Shown here one piece after another: positions 1 through 12,906 of a stretch of 64,000 bases of DNA. The notes below the pieces were generated by a model. That model was not told the origin of the DNA. It made no database searches and was given only the letters and a program-made list of their open reading frames with translations. The position numbers and the translations under genes were made by a program. The stretch's first letter is position 1. Every line of letters starts with the position of its first letter. Source of the DNA: Delphinapterus leucas (lineage: Eukaryota > Chordata > Mammalia > Artiodactyla > Monodontidae); NCBI RefSeq assembly GCF_002288925.2, contig NW_022098093.1, forward strand, positions 1,976,029-2,040,028, read 5' to 3'.

Positions 1-125
1 TAAATCAGTATGTTCTTATCTGGAAACAACTGATTTCATCGGCAAAACCCTATTTCCAAATAAGGTCACACTCTGAGGCTCTAGATGGACATCATGAATT
101 TGGTGGGGACACTGTTCAACCCAGA
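1..125 (+). repeat. MLT1-like LTR fragment (3' end)
   Basis: The words CCCTATTTCCAAATAAGGTC and GGTGGGGACACTGTTCAACC are typical of the 3' part of MLT1-type MaLR LTRs, an ancient mammalian ERVL-derived family. Only the end of the LTR is in the window. No retroviral coding sequence accompanies it. Confidence 0.6.
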
Positions 126-974
126 GGCTTGCTCTGACTGCATCTCCAGTTTGAGGCAGAACTAGAGTTCACAGTCAGATTCCTGGCCCACAGCCCTAAA
201 GCTGTTCTTAACCTCTCTGCCTGGACCCTCTTCCCTCTACCATCCATCCAGACCCCACGCTTTGGCCTCCTCCCAGCCCAGCTAACTCATGCTGGACCTC
301 AAACCCCTGGTACTTCCTGAGGAAGCTTGCCTGTCCACACCCACCCCCAAAGCAGGCCAGTCGCTTTTAGAAGCTTCTGAAGTAACCTGTGCTTCTGTTG
401 GAAGAGTCTTCATATAGTTAATGTTATTTTTAACTTTATAGGATATAAGTTTATATATTTTTACTATCTTATATATTAATATTATTTTGTTAAACATTTA
501 CTTTCACAGTGAATAAATTGAGTATGTATTATTTATATATTACTATTTCGTGTTATATAAAATTGTTTCAACAATCCATGGGATTAATTGTATAACTGAC
601 ACATTAATTTTAAAAATTAATTGCAGGTAGACTGAAAGCTCTGAGGGCAGGGGTCCACTGCCTTATTCACTGCTTTGTTGGCACTGAGCCCGATGCCTAC
701 ACTCAGTTTTTGAACCTTATTCTTGTCCTATCATTTCCTTCATTTTCAGAGAAAATCCGTTCCTTGGCACAAGACCAACTCCCTTCTGGGTCTGTTGTTG
801 AGCGCCTCACTGGGGCCTCCCCAGTGGGGGTGGGGCTGGGGGAGGAGTTCTGTGTTTTCTCTCTTCAACCTCCACATTCGTCCATGGAGCTGGATTGGGG
901 GTTTTCTGAGGGAGTCTCTGTGTTGCCTTGAAATCCGAGGCAGGGCATTTAAAATACAGCTCCATTAATTCATC

Positions 975-1055
975 CTAAGAAAAGAATGAAATCTTTAAGA
1001 TTTAAGAAAAGAATTTAAGAAAAGAATGAAATTTAAGTTTTAAGAAAAGAATGGA
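975..1055. repeat. imperfect tandem repeat of TTTAAGAAAAGAATG-like unit
   Basis: About four degenerate copies of a 15-20-bp A-rich unit (TTAAGAAAAGAAT) follow one another. Spacing is irregular, so this looks like slippage in purine-rich DNA. Confidence 0.6.
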
Positions 1056-1520
1056 ATCTGAAAACTCACTGTTCTTCCTCTCAGTTGCTTTTTCTTTTTT
1101 TCCTTCTATCCCTCACCTCTGCCAGAGGAAGAGTGAGAATTGGGGCATCTAAACTTTAAAAAACAGGCATTTTCTTCTTTGTAGACTCTTCGATCTGGAA
1201 CTCTAGCCATTGGAAAGAGCCTGTGAGAGGCCTCTTTGGACTTAGTCACATAGTTTTTTATATTTTTTGAAGATGTTTCAAATGAAACTGGACCTTGTAA
1301 ACTTGGTGCCTGATCACTTAGAGAACCCTGCTTTTCAGTTCTTTAAGAAACAGCAAAATCGATGTTTCCCCCAGATCTCCTTTTGTCAAAGTTAACTTTT
1401 CTTTAAGTCCTATCTGGAATCACCCCCTTTTGCTCAAAGTGCTGGGGGCGGGTCGCTCTTTTGAGGACAGGTGGTGCCAATATATAAGCCCTGGGAGAAA
1501 GTTGGACGGGGAGGGTAATT

Positions 1521-1645
1521 AAATAAATCTCATCTTGGGAGATTGGGATTGACATATATACACTAATATGTATGAAATAGCTAACAAATAAGAACCTGCT
1601 GTATAAATAAATAAAATTAAAAACAAATAAATAAATCTCATCTTG
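1521..1645 (+). mobile_element. short L1 3'-end insertion with 17-bp target-site duplication
   Basis: The 91 bp at 1538-1628 match the extreme 3' end of artiodactyl L1 (GATTGGGATTGACATATATA, then AACCTGCTGTATAAATAAAT). They are flanked by perfect copies of AAATAAATCTCATCTTG at 1521-1537 and 1629-1645. This is a complete, heavily 5'-truncated retrotransposition event. Confidence 0.85.
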
Positions 1646-1709
1646 ATGCTCTCAGTCCATAACAGCTAATTTTAAAAGACTGCAGTAAGTCTTTTAGAAG
1701 GAAATCTTT

Positions 1710-1909
1710 TTTTTTTTTTTTTTTTTGTGGTACGCGGGCCTCTCACTATTGTGGCCTCTCCCGTTGCGGAGCACATGCGCAGGCTCAGCGGCCATGGCTC
1801 ACGGGCCCAGCCGCTCCGCGGCATGTGGGATCTTCCCGGACCGGGGCACGAACCCGCGTCCCCTGCATCGGCAGTCGGACTCTCAACCACTGCGCCACCA
1901 GGGAAGCCT
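1710..1909 (-). mobile_element. CHR-type SINE with 51-bp flanking duplication
   Basis: A tRNA-derived SINE in antisense to PDZD2: T-run on the left, body, and the head (complement of GGCTTCCCTGGTGGCGCAGTGG) on the right. The B-box-like GGTTCGTGCC is readable on the minus strand. A 51-bp direct repeat lies at 1659-1709 and 1910-1960 with one mismatch (1698 A, 1949 G), which is much longer than a normal target-site duplication. Confidence 0.93.
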
Positions 1910-2812
1910 ATAACAGCTAATTTTAAAAGACTGCAGTAAGTCTTTTAGGAGGAAATCTTTGAAGAGAACTCATGATGAAAAGTGTTAACCAGAGCAGAAA
2001 AATCCCCTAGTTATGGAGTGTGGCTCTCTTCTCAACAACACTGGGCCTTTCCCAGAGCCCACGTTGAGTCCTTTAAGTATCTGGCGAATTGGGTGCTTCG
2101 ACCCCTGACCTGGAACCCCTCCTAAAGCTCCCATCTGTGTGAACAATGGGTGCAGTTTGTTCCTCAGTGTGGGGAGCTAGAACACTTAAGATGCCCCTTT
2201 ATCTGTGAGAAATACTTGGGAGTCTAAAGGGAACAGTGCCACAGTGGAAAACTCTCATGTGGTTTTTTTTTTTCCCCCAGAGTTTCGAGAAGGTCCTCTG
2301 GTCAATGCTTTTGTTTCTCCCCCTTTCCAGATTCTTCCAGATCACACTCTTCCTGGTGTGCAATTCAAGAAATAACCTTGTGGAGGGGGGTGTTTATTTT
2401 TCCAGGCCAGCCCATGGCTCTGATTTTGTTTTTGGATGTTTTCCGTTTGCTCTAAGTAGGAGGGTTCCAAGTCTAGTGTGTGCCCTCTGCCAGCTCTTTC
2501 CTGTTGAGAGCGCTTGGTAACGAAGTGAGCTCCTAGTATTCTAAAACATGCATGTGACTCAAATACCCACACCTGCTTACACCCCATACAAAAGTGGAGC
2601 TGGCTGTTCTTGCTGGAAATGTTTTCCCCTAGAGCTGAAATCGTGTGTCTGCAGAGAGACCCTCTCTCGATATTTAAAAAGACATAATGTTGACTGCCTC
2701 ATGGCATTGTCATATATTGAAATATTTAATATTAAAACAACTGGGCTTTTGAAACTCTTGCCTCAGAAAAGTGAACGAGGCCCTTTTAAAGGAGGCATCT
2801 GAACCGGAAGGG

Positions 2813-2856
2813 AGATACCTGTGACAGATGTATCGTCCAGATACCTGTGACAGATG
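2813..2856. repeat. two-copy direct repeat, 26-bp period
   Basis: The 18-bp AGATACCTGTGACAGATG occurs at 2813-2830 and again at 2839-2856, separated by TATCGTCC. It is a perfect small duplication. Confidence 0.8.
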
Positions 2857-3694
2857 GAGGAAAGGTAGGTCAGGAGGGAGTGGGTGCTGGGAGAGGAGGT
2901 CTCTCCTCGCACACACATGCATCTGATTTATTTGTGGCAGTTGCTTGTATATCCGTGAGCAGCGGCATAGTTTACAAAATATTCAGGGGTCAGCCCATCT
3001 CACAGCTTGGTTGGGGTGGGCAGCCTCCCAGACTCCACCCTGAGTTTTGGGGCAATTCCAGGACCTCTGGAAATATCCTCAGAGTTCAGGTCAGGCCAGA
3101 AAGCTTGCAATTGCTCTGGGAGTTAGGAGCCTGACACCGGCCAGATGGACATGGAAGCAAAACAAGAGGCCACCACTGGTCTGTGTTTTGAAAGACATCT
3201 GTCTCTTGTCCCTGGCAGAGAATGTGGCCTGCAACTGGCCATACTCTGTGCCAGTTGTCCCCCTAGCCTGATTTCCCCACACCCACACACACATACCCAT
3301 CCTTCTCGCTGGGATGACTTAGGTCCAGGAGACCCTCAAGGTGCCTCTCGGTCTTGGGTCAACGAGGCTCAGCATCTGAGGCACGTTTGCGCTACTCTTC
3401 CAGATCGTTCGTTTTGGAATCCATTTCTGACTCTCTGCCTATCCCTGTGAACTTGATTTTCCCAGGGACTCCTTTTCACCCTGACTTAACTGTGGTTCTC
3501 TTTGCCCCATTCCAACCACAGAATCAGCTTTGACCACACCCCTCTGTGCATTCACCTTCTGCGGATTCTGTCCAAGACATTAGCCGCCAACAAGTTTAAC
3601 TGGTTGACCTACGATCACCTAGCAAATTTCGGAAAGCGTAAGGAACTGACATTTATCGACCTGTACTTCCCGCCTGGTGGGAAACCAGCCGGCT

Positions 3695-3830
3695 TAGTCC
3701 ATTATCCCATTTAATCTTCCCAACAGCCCCGTAGGTAGATGAGACTGAGGGATTCATCTCTGAGGTGCAGTGTCCTCCTGCCCAAGGGCCCAAGCAGCAG
3801 TGCTGACACCTGAACCAAGTGTGCTCTCGC
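3695..3830 (-). repeat. MIR remnant
   Basis: The complement of an MIR is suggested by CCCATTTAATCTTCCCAACA, then GTAGGTAGATGAGACTGAGG and a divergent remainder. It is old and degraded. Confidence 0.55.
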
Positions 3831-5280
3831 TCCAAATGGTTGATTTTGGGGTGAATTCTGATGAAGCTCTTTAGGGAGAGTGTGAACAGAGCCCCGCTCC
3901 GAAAAAGCTCTTTGCTGTTGGTTTTTCCTGTTACCAGCCAACAGATTCAAAGGAAGTCTTTGTGAATGCCAGCCATCCAACTTGACTTCTCAAGAATGCC
4001 CTGCTGGCTGCTTCTGTACTCAGATTAGCTGAGTTCTATCCGTTCCCGACAGGACTTTTTGGCTACTCTTATTTCCCAACATCTCCCTTTGGGAAAATAT
4101 TTTGTTATTCTCATCCTATCGCCCTCCCTCACATTGGGCTCTCCAGGAAGCAGAGGCTGAGTTAGAGCTAAGAGTGCAGAACGTCTGCTGGGAGAACATC
4201 CGTGGAAGGAACAGGGAGGGAGCAGGTATGCCTGGGGAGCTAGTACTGACCGTGCTGCTGTGACAGAGTCAGCCTGACAGGGACCCTGGAGCCAAGCCTG
4301 CCCGTTAGAGGGGTCTCCCTGGGTGGAAAGGGTCAGGCCTAGCCTCCCCATCTTGACTGCCATTGGCCACGAACTGCCCCAAGAGAGCGTGACCTTGACC
4401 TGAAAGCTGAGCCGGACCTTGATGAAGCTCACAGCCGGAGGTCGTGAGCTAACTAACACACTCCTCACCCACTGGACCTTCCTCGAAGTCCTTCCTTGAA
4501 GGGACATCTGAGTGGCACTTCAGCCTAGGGATTTGCCTGCCCCTCACTTCTTCTGATTTCTGTCGGCCTGTCATCACCTGACATCACGTTATCTTCCACA
4601 GGGATCCACAGGAACAATGATGTGGTGTTAAGACACCTCTTGTTTACAGCCAGAGGTGGACGCAGACTACCTGCCATCAGGAGGGGCGGTTCCTTGTAGA
4701 GAGGGAGGTGTCCGGCGCACAGTCTGCTTGAGAGGCCCCGGTCTGGAGCGGAGGCGCCACGGAGCTGCAGGGAGGGAGACAAGGTGGCCACGGTTCAGGG
4801 CGCCCCCGAGGGGGGAGGCCTACCTTGGAGGGCATAGCTCGTGTTAGCCGTTGTATTGGACCTTGGCTGCACTGGGAGCCCGGGCTGGCTTGTTAGTCCT
4901 CTGATTTGGGTAATCTGAGCAAGTGTCGCCTTTGCTTCTCCAAAACTCGCAGGGATTGTCTGCCTCCAGCTCATGGCAGAGAGAAGGGCTGGGGTAGTTG
5001 GCCTCTTCTACCCACACTGAGAGGCCTCCCAAGTATTCACCTGCCTCTGGGCCGACCTGAAAATACCTCTTATTTTCCCTAAGACCCCTTTCTTATGGGT
5101 GTGGGTCATATCTTGGGTGTTAACATACCACTGAAGTGGAATCCCTTACAATATTCATGTGGCGAGAGGCTTCTTCGGCAGTTAGAAGTTGCTGCCCTTT
5201 TTCTTTCTCTAAACCTGGTCATAACAAACATTAGGATGGACACACACTAAATCCCAAGGTCATTGCCTGGGTTTGTTTAC

Positions 5281-5425
5281 AATCAGATGGAAATTTGAAT
5301 CCCAGCTCCACCTATACCAGCAAGTTAATCTCTCTGAGCCTGTTTGCTCATCTCTCAAAGATGGATCAAGGTGATGTTTGTGTGTAGTTAATACACAGCG
5401 TATAAAGTTAATCAATATTGGTACC
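5281..5425 (+). repeat. MIR remnant
   Basis: The order is that of MIR: GAATCCCAGCTCCACC, AAGTTAATCTCTCTGAGCCT, then CTCATCTCTCAAAGATGGAT. The core is recognisable but diverged. Confidence 0.65.
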
Positions 5426-5737
5426 CGTTCCCCTTGTCTGTTACAATTCGTATTAGTTTTTGGCACTTCTAACATAAACGCACCATTAAAAGCAAGCTTT
5501 GCGTTTTCACGCCAATGTTTATGCCTGTGCACCCAATAATTTATGGTTTCTTTAATGCTTCACTTGCAGTTATTTTAAAAATCCCAGTAGATAAATACAA
5601 AATGCCTGTGCGTTTTCCTCGTCTGCACATAATTAAGAACCAGGGACCACAAATGTCAACAGTGTCACAATTACAACTGGTCAACAGACACATGAAGAGT
5701 ATACTGATTGGAAGCCCAGATTTTAAAATTGTTCTGT

Positions 5738-5872
5738 CCACATCTATAAGGACTTGGCTTATCTATTTTTCTAGGCCAGAGTCCACATCTATAAGGACTT
5801 GGCTTATCTGTTTTTCTAGGCCAGAGTCCACATCTATAAGGACTTGGCTTATCTATTTTTCTAGGCCAGAGT
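5738..5872. repeat. minisatellite, three 45-bp units
   Basis: Three head-to-tail 45-bp units begin at 5738, 5783 and 5828 with CCACATCTATAAGGACTTGG and end ...CTAGGCCAGAGT. They are identical except for one A/G change at 5810 in the second unit. The length is a multiple of three, so it lengthens a chance open frame, but nothing indicates coding. Confidence 0.95.
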
Positions 5873-7754
5873 TCTATTGATTTGGCTTTCTTATAACTGA
5901 AATCCTCCAAACTAAGAAGAGTCCTAGAGGATCATGCAGATGGATGGAAAACAGGGAAAATATCCAACAAATCCAGCTTCTAAGGAAGCTTGGAGAAGAA
6001 GGTTGCAAAACTAAGAAAGTCAGTCTACATGAACCTTTGTAAATCATGAGACCTGTTCAGCCGTACCATGCCTGCCAGAGAGCCTTTGAGAAGAAAGAAA
6101 AACAGAAAGTCAGATTTTAAAGAATCCACAGTACACTGTAGAGAAGAGATTCAGGAGAAGAAGAGTGCCTGGCATTAGCCAGAACACATTAATGGAGGTA
6201 GTCATTTTGCAATTTAAGTATCTTTTCGCTGCTGAAAAACAGTGAAAGAAATTTGAAAAAGAAGCCCGTGATTTTGATGGAAGCTGTTTTGACATAAGTG
6301 AAACCAGGCTTGGCATGAGGTAGGGGCAGGCTCTGGCCAAGCCAATGGAACGGACCCTGGAAGGATTGAGACAAGCTGGGGAAATTGTTTCAAGATGCAG
6401 CTGGATCCACTTGAAAGGGGAGGGAAGTGGAGGGCACAGACATTTCATCAGTGTTTGAATTAGCGTTTGACTAGCGGCATGTGCGTTCAGAGATGCACGG
6501 GCCCCCCAGGAGTCTCCCTTCTTTTAGCGCCACCTCTGGGGAAGGGAAGAGGGTGGTGCCTTTTGAATGGTGCACCGTGAGGGCTTGAGGATTACTGGCT
6601 GGTTGTGAACTCAGATGCAGTTGGTTCGTGGGAAGAGGGACAGAAAGGGAGAATGCGTGTTACTAATTCTCATAGCTGCCGGCAGCTTTCACCGTGGAGG
6701 GGCGGGAAGATGTGGCAGGGACGGTACGGAACTCAGTCCCTGGGTCATCTTTAACGCGTTTTTCGGGGCTTGGTGATTCTGAGCCTAGAAGATGAATGAC
6801 CATAACCTTTGAGACGCAAAGTCTGGCTTCAGTTACCCTTGAGCGTTGATGGTAGCCTCTTCCAAGGCAAGGTCAAGGGCAACGCCATATGTGGAGAAGC
6901 ACAGGAATTGCCATAGGAAATGCACCTGGCAGGGCTGGGAGGGGATGGTGGATCTCAGGTAAGGCTCAAGGCATGGGGGGAGTGGGCTGCTTTGGATTTT
7001 CTCTTTCTCAGACCTGATCTATCTTCAGCTCTCAGGGGCAAGTCATAGCAGAGACCTCTGTGATGTAAAATAAGTGTCTTTGGCTGGCCAGTGAGCGGGG
7101 CATAGGAAAGACATGGAAGTTTCCTTAGCACCAATCCAGGCAAAAGAAGTACATAAGAGACTTTGGGTCCTGTAGTCCCTGGTAATCTGTCCTGAACGAA
7201 AAATAACATGGAGAAAATTTTAAAGGCAATGCAGTTGTAAAACAAAAATGAAAAAACAAAATGCAGAGTAACATGAATATATTAGCATATGATATACATT
7301 ATATACTATTACATTTGAATGGTGTTTGGAATCCATGTCTGGTTAGCGTTAATGAGGAAGGATTTCCTTTTAAAGCAGAGCTGGTTTATGATGATATTGC
7401 AACAGTGAGGAAAATCTAGGAAGCCAAATGGGAAAGAATGCCTCCTTCACTTCAGTGCTGTCACGGGAGGAACTTTGAAGGTAGGAGAGGCTCCCAGGGG
7501 CTTTATAGCGTAAACTGGAAGGAATGGTGGGTATTCCCTGGAATAATGTGAGGGGGAAAGATGGGTGAGATACTGGCAGAGCCATGAGAGCTATCTCCTC
7601 GGGATAATTGGGCATGATCTGAAGGAAAATGAGAAAGATATCAAAAGAGCATATTTGCATGAATCGAGATTTTGTACGATATAAATGGCAGAGAGGATGA
7701 AGAAGGAGGTGAAGTCTGGTGACTAAGGATCTCCTAAAAAGGAGTTGCTTTTAA

Positions 7755-8020
7755 GAAGCAAGACACAAGAGACCATGTATGATTCCATTTATATGAAATG
7801 TACAGAAGTGGCAGATCTATAGAAACCGTAAGTGGTGGCTGAACTGGGAATGGCATTAACTGTAAGAGGGCACGAGGGATCTTACTGGGGTGGTGAAAAT
7901 GTTCTAAAACTGATTTATGGTGGTGGTTGCACAACTTGGTACATTTCCTAGAAATCATTGAATTGTACACTTGAATGGATGAATTATATCAGATGTAAAA
8001 TATGCCTCAATACAGTCATT
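7755..8020 (+). repeat. old L1 (L1M-type) 3' UTR fragment
   Basis: Recognised from GACCATGTATGATTCCATTT, GGTGGTTGCACAACTTGGTA and GAATTGTACACTTGAATGG, the standard series in the 3' end of ancient mammalian L1M elements. Confidence 0.75.
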
Positions 8021-8479
8021 TTACCAAAAAGAGCTTTTTTAATTTTTTTAAATAGAAGGGATCTTTTCATTGACCCGTCATTTCTTTGTGGTGCTTCACA
8101 TGTGCCAGTGATTGTGCCTAGACTGTGAGGGTACAAAAGTGAAGATCTTTACAAAGGCGTAAGTAGGCAATTTTCAGAGAAGGCAGAGAAATACTAAGAA
8201 TTTTGACCTCATTAATCATTACTGACTTGCAAATTAGGACAGGAGGTGGCTCTTGACTATCAGACCAGCAGAGATTAAAAAGAGTGACAAGTGGTTCTCT
8301 AAGACACTTCTGGTGGGATTCTAAATTGTCATACCCCTTGCTAGAGGAAAGCTTGGAAGTACATACAAAACATTTGACTGTGCTTTTGACCCAGCAAGAA
8401 CTCTGGACCCAGAAAGTCCACCTAAAGGAATTTATCTTCAGGAGGCTTTAAATATCATCGACACTCTGACACCTCCCAA

Positions 8480-9722
8480 TTTTTTATCTCCAAACCAGCC
8501 CTCTGCTCCAGCATCCAGATTCAGATGTCTAGCTGCCCACACAACCGCCACACGAGCATCTCAAACTCAGCTCATCAGGAACGTAACTCCAGAATCGATC
8601 TGGGCATAAGAATAGGTCAGGTAGCCTACTCTACCAGCCTCAGGTGATGGCAACTCCATCCTTCTGGTTGCTCAGGCCAAACACCTAGACACCACCTTCC
8701 TCTCACACCCTGTATCAGATCCAAAAGCAAAGCCTGCTGACTCTGCCTCCAAAACTGATCACGATTTTGGCCACTTCTAACCCTCTCTACTGCTACTCTG
8801 CACTGAGCCAGCTTCTCAGTCACTGGAATTTCTGAAGATGATCGAATATCTGGTCTCCCTCTACCCTTGCTCTGCCAATAGTCTATTCTCAACACAGGAG
8901 TGAAGGGATCGTTTTAAAACATCACATGACTCCACATCATGACTACGTATCACATGACTCCTGTGCTCAGGGGAGTTACCGCGCCCCATTTTGCACAAGT
9001 CTTTACAACAGTCTTGCGTAAACTGGCCCCTGGTATCTCTCCTACCTCACCGCCCCTTCGCATTCCTCTCCTCCTCGCTGCTCCACACACACCGGGCACA
9101 TTTCCAATTTACCACTTTTGCACTGGCTCTTGCCTCTGTCTGGAACGTCTTCTCCCAGGCAGCTGCGTGGCCAACTCTTTCATCTGCTTCAAGTCTTTGC
9201 TCAACATACTTAAAATTTCAATCTGACTCTTCCAGCTCCTGGCATACTCAATCCTCTGTATCCTATTCAATATTTTCCATTTTCCATAGCACGTCTCACC
9301 TTCTAACATGCTATTTATTTGGATGCTTTTTTTCTTTTCTTTTTTTTTTTGCGGTACGCGGGCCTCTCACTGTTGCGGCCTCTCCCGTTGCGGAGCACAG
9401 GCTCCAGACGCGCAGGCTCAGCGGCCATGGCTTACGGGCCCAGCCGCTCCGCGGCATGTGGGATCTTCCCAGACTGGGGCACGAACCCGTGTCCCCTGCA
9501 TCGGCAGGTGGACTTTCAACCACTGCTCCACCAGGGAAGCCCTTGGATGCTTATTTTAATAGGTCTGTTGTTTAATTGTCTGTCTGCCCCTGCTGAACTG
9601 TGAGCTCCCCAAAGACGGGCATCAGTGGTTCACTGCTGTACCCCCAAATGCCTAAAACAGTGCCTGGTGTATAGTAGATATTCAATAACTATTTGTCGAA
9701 TGAGTGAATGAATGAATGAATT
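8480..9722 (+). repeat. L2 3' region interrupted by a SINE
   Basis: The part before 9319 reads like L2 (CACTTTTGCACTGGCTCTTG, then TGTCTGGAACGTCTTCTCCC). After the SINE at 9329-9542 it resumes with CTGTGAGCTCCCCAAAGACG and the L2 tail GTAGATATTCAATAACTATT plus GAATGAATGAAT. The 5' limit is uncertain. Confidence 0.75.
9329..9542 (-). mobile_element. CHR-type SINE inside L2
   Basis: Complete young-type copy, antisense to PDZD2, with TTGGATGCTT repeated at 9319-9328 and 9543-9552. The flanking L2 continues across it, which confirms the insertion limits. Confidence 0.93.
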
Positions 9723-11025
9723 TGTAATGAGCAAGTAGTAATTCTATAAAAAAATAGCATTATGTCATGAGTGAAAAGGAAGTGAAAGGAGTTCCTATGT
9801 ACAGCGTCTGAGCTTGTCAGTTCCCTCATGAGGTGAAACTGATTCATTTATGTACAGCAAAGTCTCACTTTACCTGCATGGCCTCTGCCCCCAGGGAAAA
9901 TGTGACCAACATCATCAGTGTGAGTCAGCAAAGCTGTGTGGCTGAAGTTTTAATTGGATTCTATATAGACTGTATAGACAGGTTGATCTCATAGAGTCAC
10001 GAGAAACCCTGATTCACTCACAGTAATTGAATAAAGAAACGCAATCATTTGCAAATAGAAGCCTAGATGTTGTCTTTTGTGGGGCAGTATCTCTGCAGTA
10101 TGTTTTATAAGGTCGGTTCTTGTTGATCAGGCATTTTCTTCTTAATTCAGCTTCTGAACTCCTATTTCCCACATGCCTATGGGTGCTTTTCAAAAAGCTT
10201 TTATTGATTCATGAAGACATGAGGTACAAGAAAACCTTGGAGGAAAACTGAAACTTCATGTAAACTTATTGCAACATGATAGCAAGGGCTACGCTTCTAG
10301 TTCCTTCCTGTTAAAGCTGTATTGGAGTTGAAAATGTGGAATGTGTCCTGGTGTGTAGAGATACTTTGCTGTGAGGGTAGTGAATATAAATTAATCTTGT
10401 TAGTTTGAGAGGGGAATTTTTAAGATACATATGAAAATCAGTGATACCTTGTTGCATGGAAATCAAAATAATTTTTTCAGTGATCAGATGATTTAGCTGC
10501 TTTTTATCGAGTATTTTTCTGCAGTGTCCCCCCTACCTGTACCCCTTTACATCCAGAAGCTCTTCATAGCAAACAAAAAGAGAACCAGCTCTTGCTTCAG
10601 CACAGAATGGATATTGCAGCCAGTGGTTGCAGGAGATGCAATTTAAGCAGGGTAAGGGTAGAACCGTGTATACTTAATGCTGATGGACACAAACGTAGCT
10701 GCTGCCTTCGAGGCTGACACACTGAATTTCATCAGTATTTGTGGAATCAGAGGCTAGAGCACCCACTCTCTTTATGACGCCTCTTAGTATAATTCCACCT
10801 CCGTTTGATTCTGCCTGAAAGATTTAATTTCAGTATTGTTTTGATGTAAGGTATGTACTGATTTTTATTTCTTAGTCACTGGTGTGAAGGATAATATGTC
10901 ACTGAGCTCCTTTGATAAGTTTGATGTTGGAGAACAAGATCGATTATAAACTGAGTTAGTCGGTGTATTTTTCTGCTACATGTCAAGAACTATGATTTTA
11001 CCCAACTAGTAAGCTAACGAGTTAG

Positions 11026-11400
11026 CCTGCCACAGTTTCATGGATGCCAGCAGAAGATAGAAGATTCTTGGATCAGGGATGAAAGACAGTTTATTATTCA
11101 TAGAAGTAGCAGTAGCCGGAGGATCAGCATATTTGCACCTCTTCCCCACACCCCAGTTCCCCTAGGGCAATGTGGACCTCCGTCCTGGTGTATAGATGGG
11201 TACGATTTAAATTTCACCACTACGTCTGTGGAGGTTACAGGTTTCGGTAGCTCATCTGGTTTGGGTTCGAATGGCTCACATTGTATCATAGTTCGGACAA
11301 AAAAAATTTTTTCAAATATTCATCCTGATTCTTCACTCTCAACCTATGTATCTCAATCCAAATTTTATGATAAAAAAGTAATAAATACACATGTTATAAT
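11026..11400. repeat. unclassified dispersed repeat, copy A
   Basis: Starts ACAGTTTCATGGATGCC and continues through AGACAGTTTATTATTCATAG. It resembles a second copy at 52425-52950 in the same order of words. The family is not identified; it may be an old LTR. The right limit is a guess. Confidence 0.45.
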
Positions 11401-12906
11401 AAAGAGAACATATTCATTTATTCATGGACTCCAGATAAGAGAGAGGAGGGGAGAGTCGCTGAACCCAGGCATTTGTGGTGAATAGAGGAGGTGAGAAGTA
11501 GTAAAAATTGGCTTCCTCAGTTACCTCCCCTACCCAGCAGTTGGAGTACAGTGTTCTAGTTACGTCTACACTAGGCCTAGACGCTGATCTATTTTCAAAT
11601 CCTCGTTGGTGCCTGAGTCCCATCTTCCTGCATCTGCTCAGAGCTAACTTTCCCCTCTGTGAACTAGCGAGGAAGGAGACTGGGTTCTCTCCAGAAGGGG
11701 CCTTAGGAGCGCACCAAGGGTATCAGTCACTCTTACCACCATGATATTCAGCACCCAAATTCTGCCTTCAAGGTCCCCCAAAGAAAGCTTGGCTTTTTCT
11801 AAGGGAGGGTCATAGAATCTGGGAGAAGCGTGCCCCAAATTCAAGGTAGCTGGTAGGCAACACCCCAGAGAGACTACCCTTGGGGAACCTAGTTCCTAAA
11901 TGACTCAGGGAAATGATGTTTATCATCTTCCCATCCCCTCCTGGAGAGCTGTCCAAACTTGCCTCCCTCTGTTTCCCAGCGAAGACTTCACTGGGGAATT
12001 AATCTATATATTTAACACTTCCTCTCAGCCTGTTGTTTTCTGGGAACCTACAGATTTATAACCTCAGACGGTCCTCTGGATTAATTAGGCTTAGCAGGTT
12101 TTCAAAGGACCACGAACAGCTTTTCAGCCTCCCATTACTTCTTAGGCGAGAGGAAATCATAGGCAAGAACAATCGATCTCTGTTTGTCCTATGTGTTAGA
12201 CAGGGTGGCTATTAGCAGCTAGTCTCGCTCTAGAAAACTCAGACCCTATAAAATAACTTGTCTATAAACATCTTCTTGCAGTCAGGGTTTAGTCTCCTGC
12301 TGTCTGTACTGGGGACCTGACATACTCAGATGAAGTAAGAATAGCTGCTTTGGTGAAAAGTTCCAGAATTCTTTTATGGGTTCTCTGAGTTATGCAAGCC
12401 CCTGTAGTATAGGCCAGGGTCCAGCAATGGCAATCCAGTTCTTCTGAGTTACACGCACATGTGTGCCCACGGTTCTGCCTGGTGGCACCCCTCTGTGGGT
12501 TCACACCATGCTCCAGGCGCCAGCGATCGATGGCTGGAGCCCCAAGATGATTTCTAGAGGCACCTGGAGATCGCCCCTTCCAAGGGCTTTGGCAAGACAG
12601 TCCCGAATATCAAAATTGTACACCTCCCTCTAGCCCTCTTTTGATAGAATCAGACTGTGAGTAAATAATGGGTGTCTTTGGCCTTCAAGCATGTCTCCTG
12701 TCTTTGCCTCTCTCTTATCTCCTGCCCCATATCCATCTTGATCTTCAGACTCCAGGCAGCTCTATCCCTTCAGGTCCTCCAAACATCCAATCTCACCTTC
12801 CATCCCCTTACCAGGCTCCCCCCCCCTGCAGAACCCAGACTCCAGAATTATGACAGCATCAAGAAACAGAGAAGGTACTTAAACTTTCCTTTGGAAAAAG
12901 CACTTT

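Noticed and set aside
4025..4507. A 160-codon minus-strand frame
   Set aside because: No motif or family resemblance, and no gene context. A frame of this length is expected by chance in 128 kb of double-strand reading.
5738..5872. CRISPR-like array
   Set aside because: Units follow each other without spacers and the DNA is mammalian; it is a minisatellite.
5515..5880. A 121-codon + strand frame with three 15-residue repeats
   Set aside because: The repetition comes from the 45-bp minisatellite, whose unit is a multiple of three. There is no splice context or known homology.
9308..9575. Open frames of 60-200 codons in and around each CHR-type SINE
   Set aside because: All three frames and both strands of this GC-rich SINE lack stops, so the same peptides appear at every copy. 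They are properties of the repeat and not genes.
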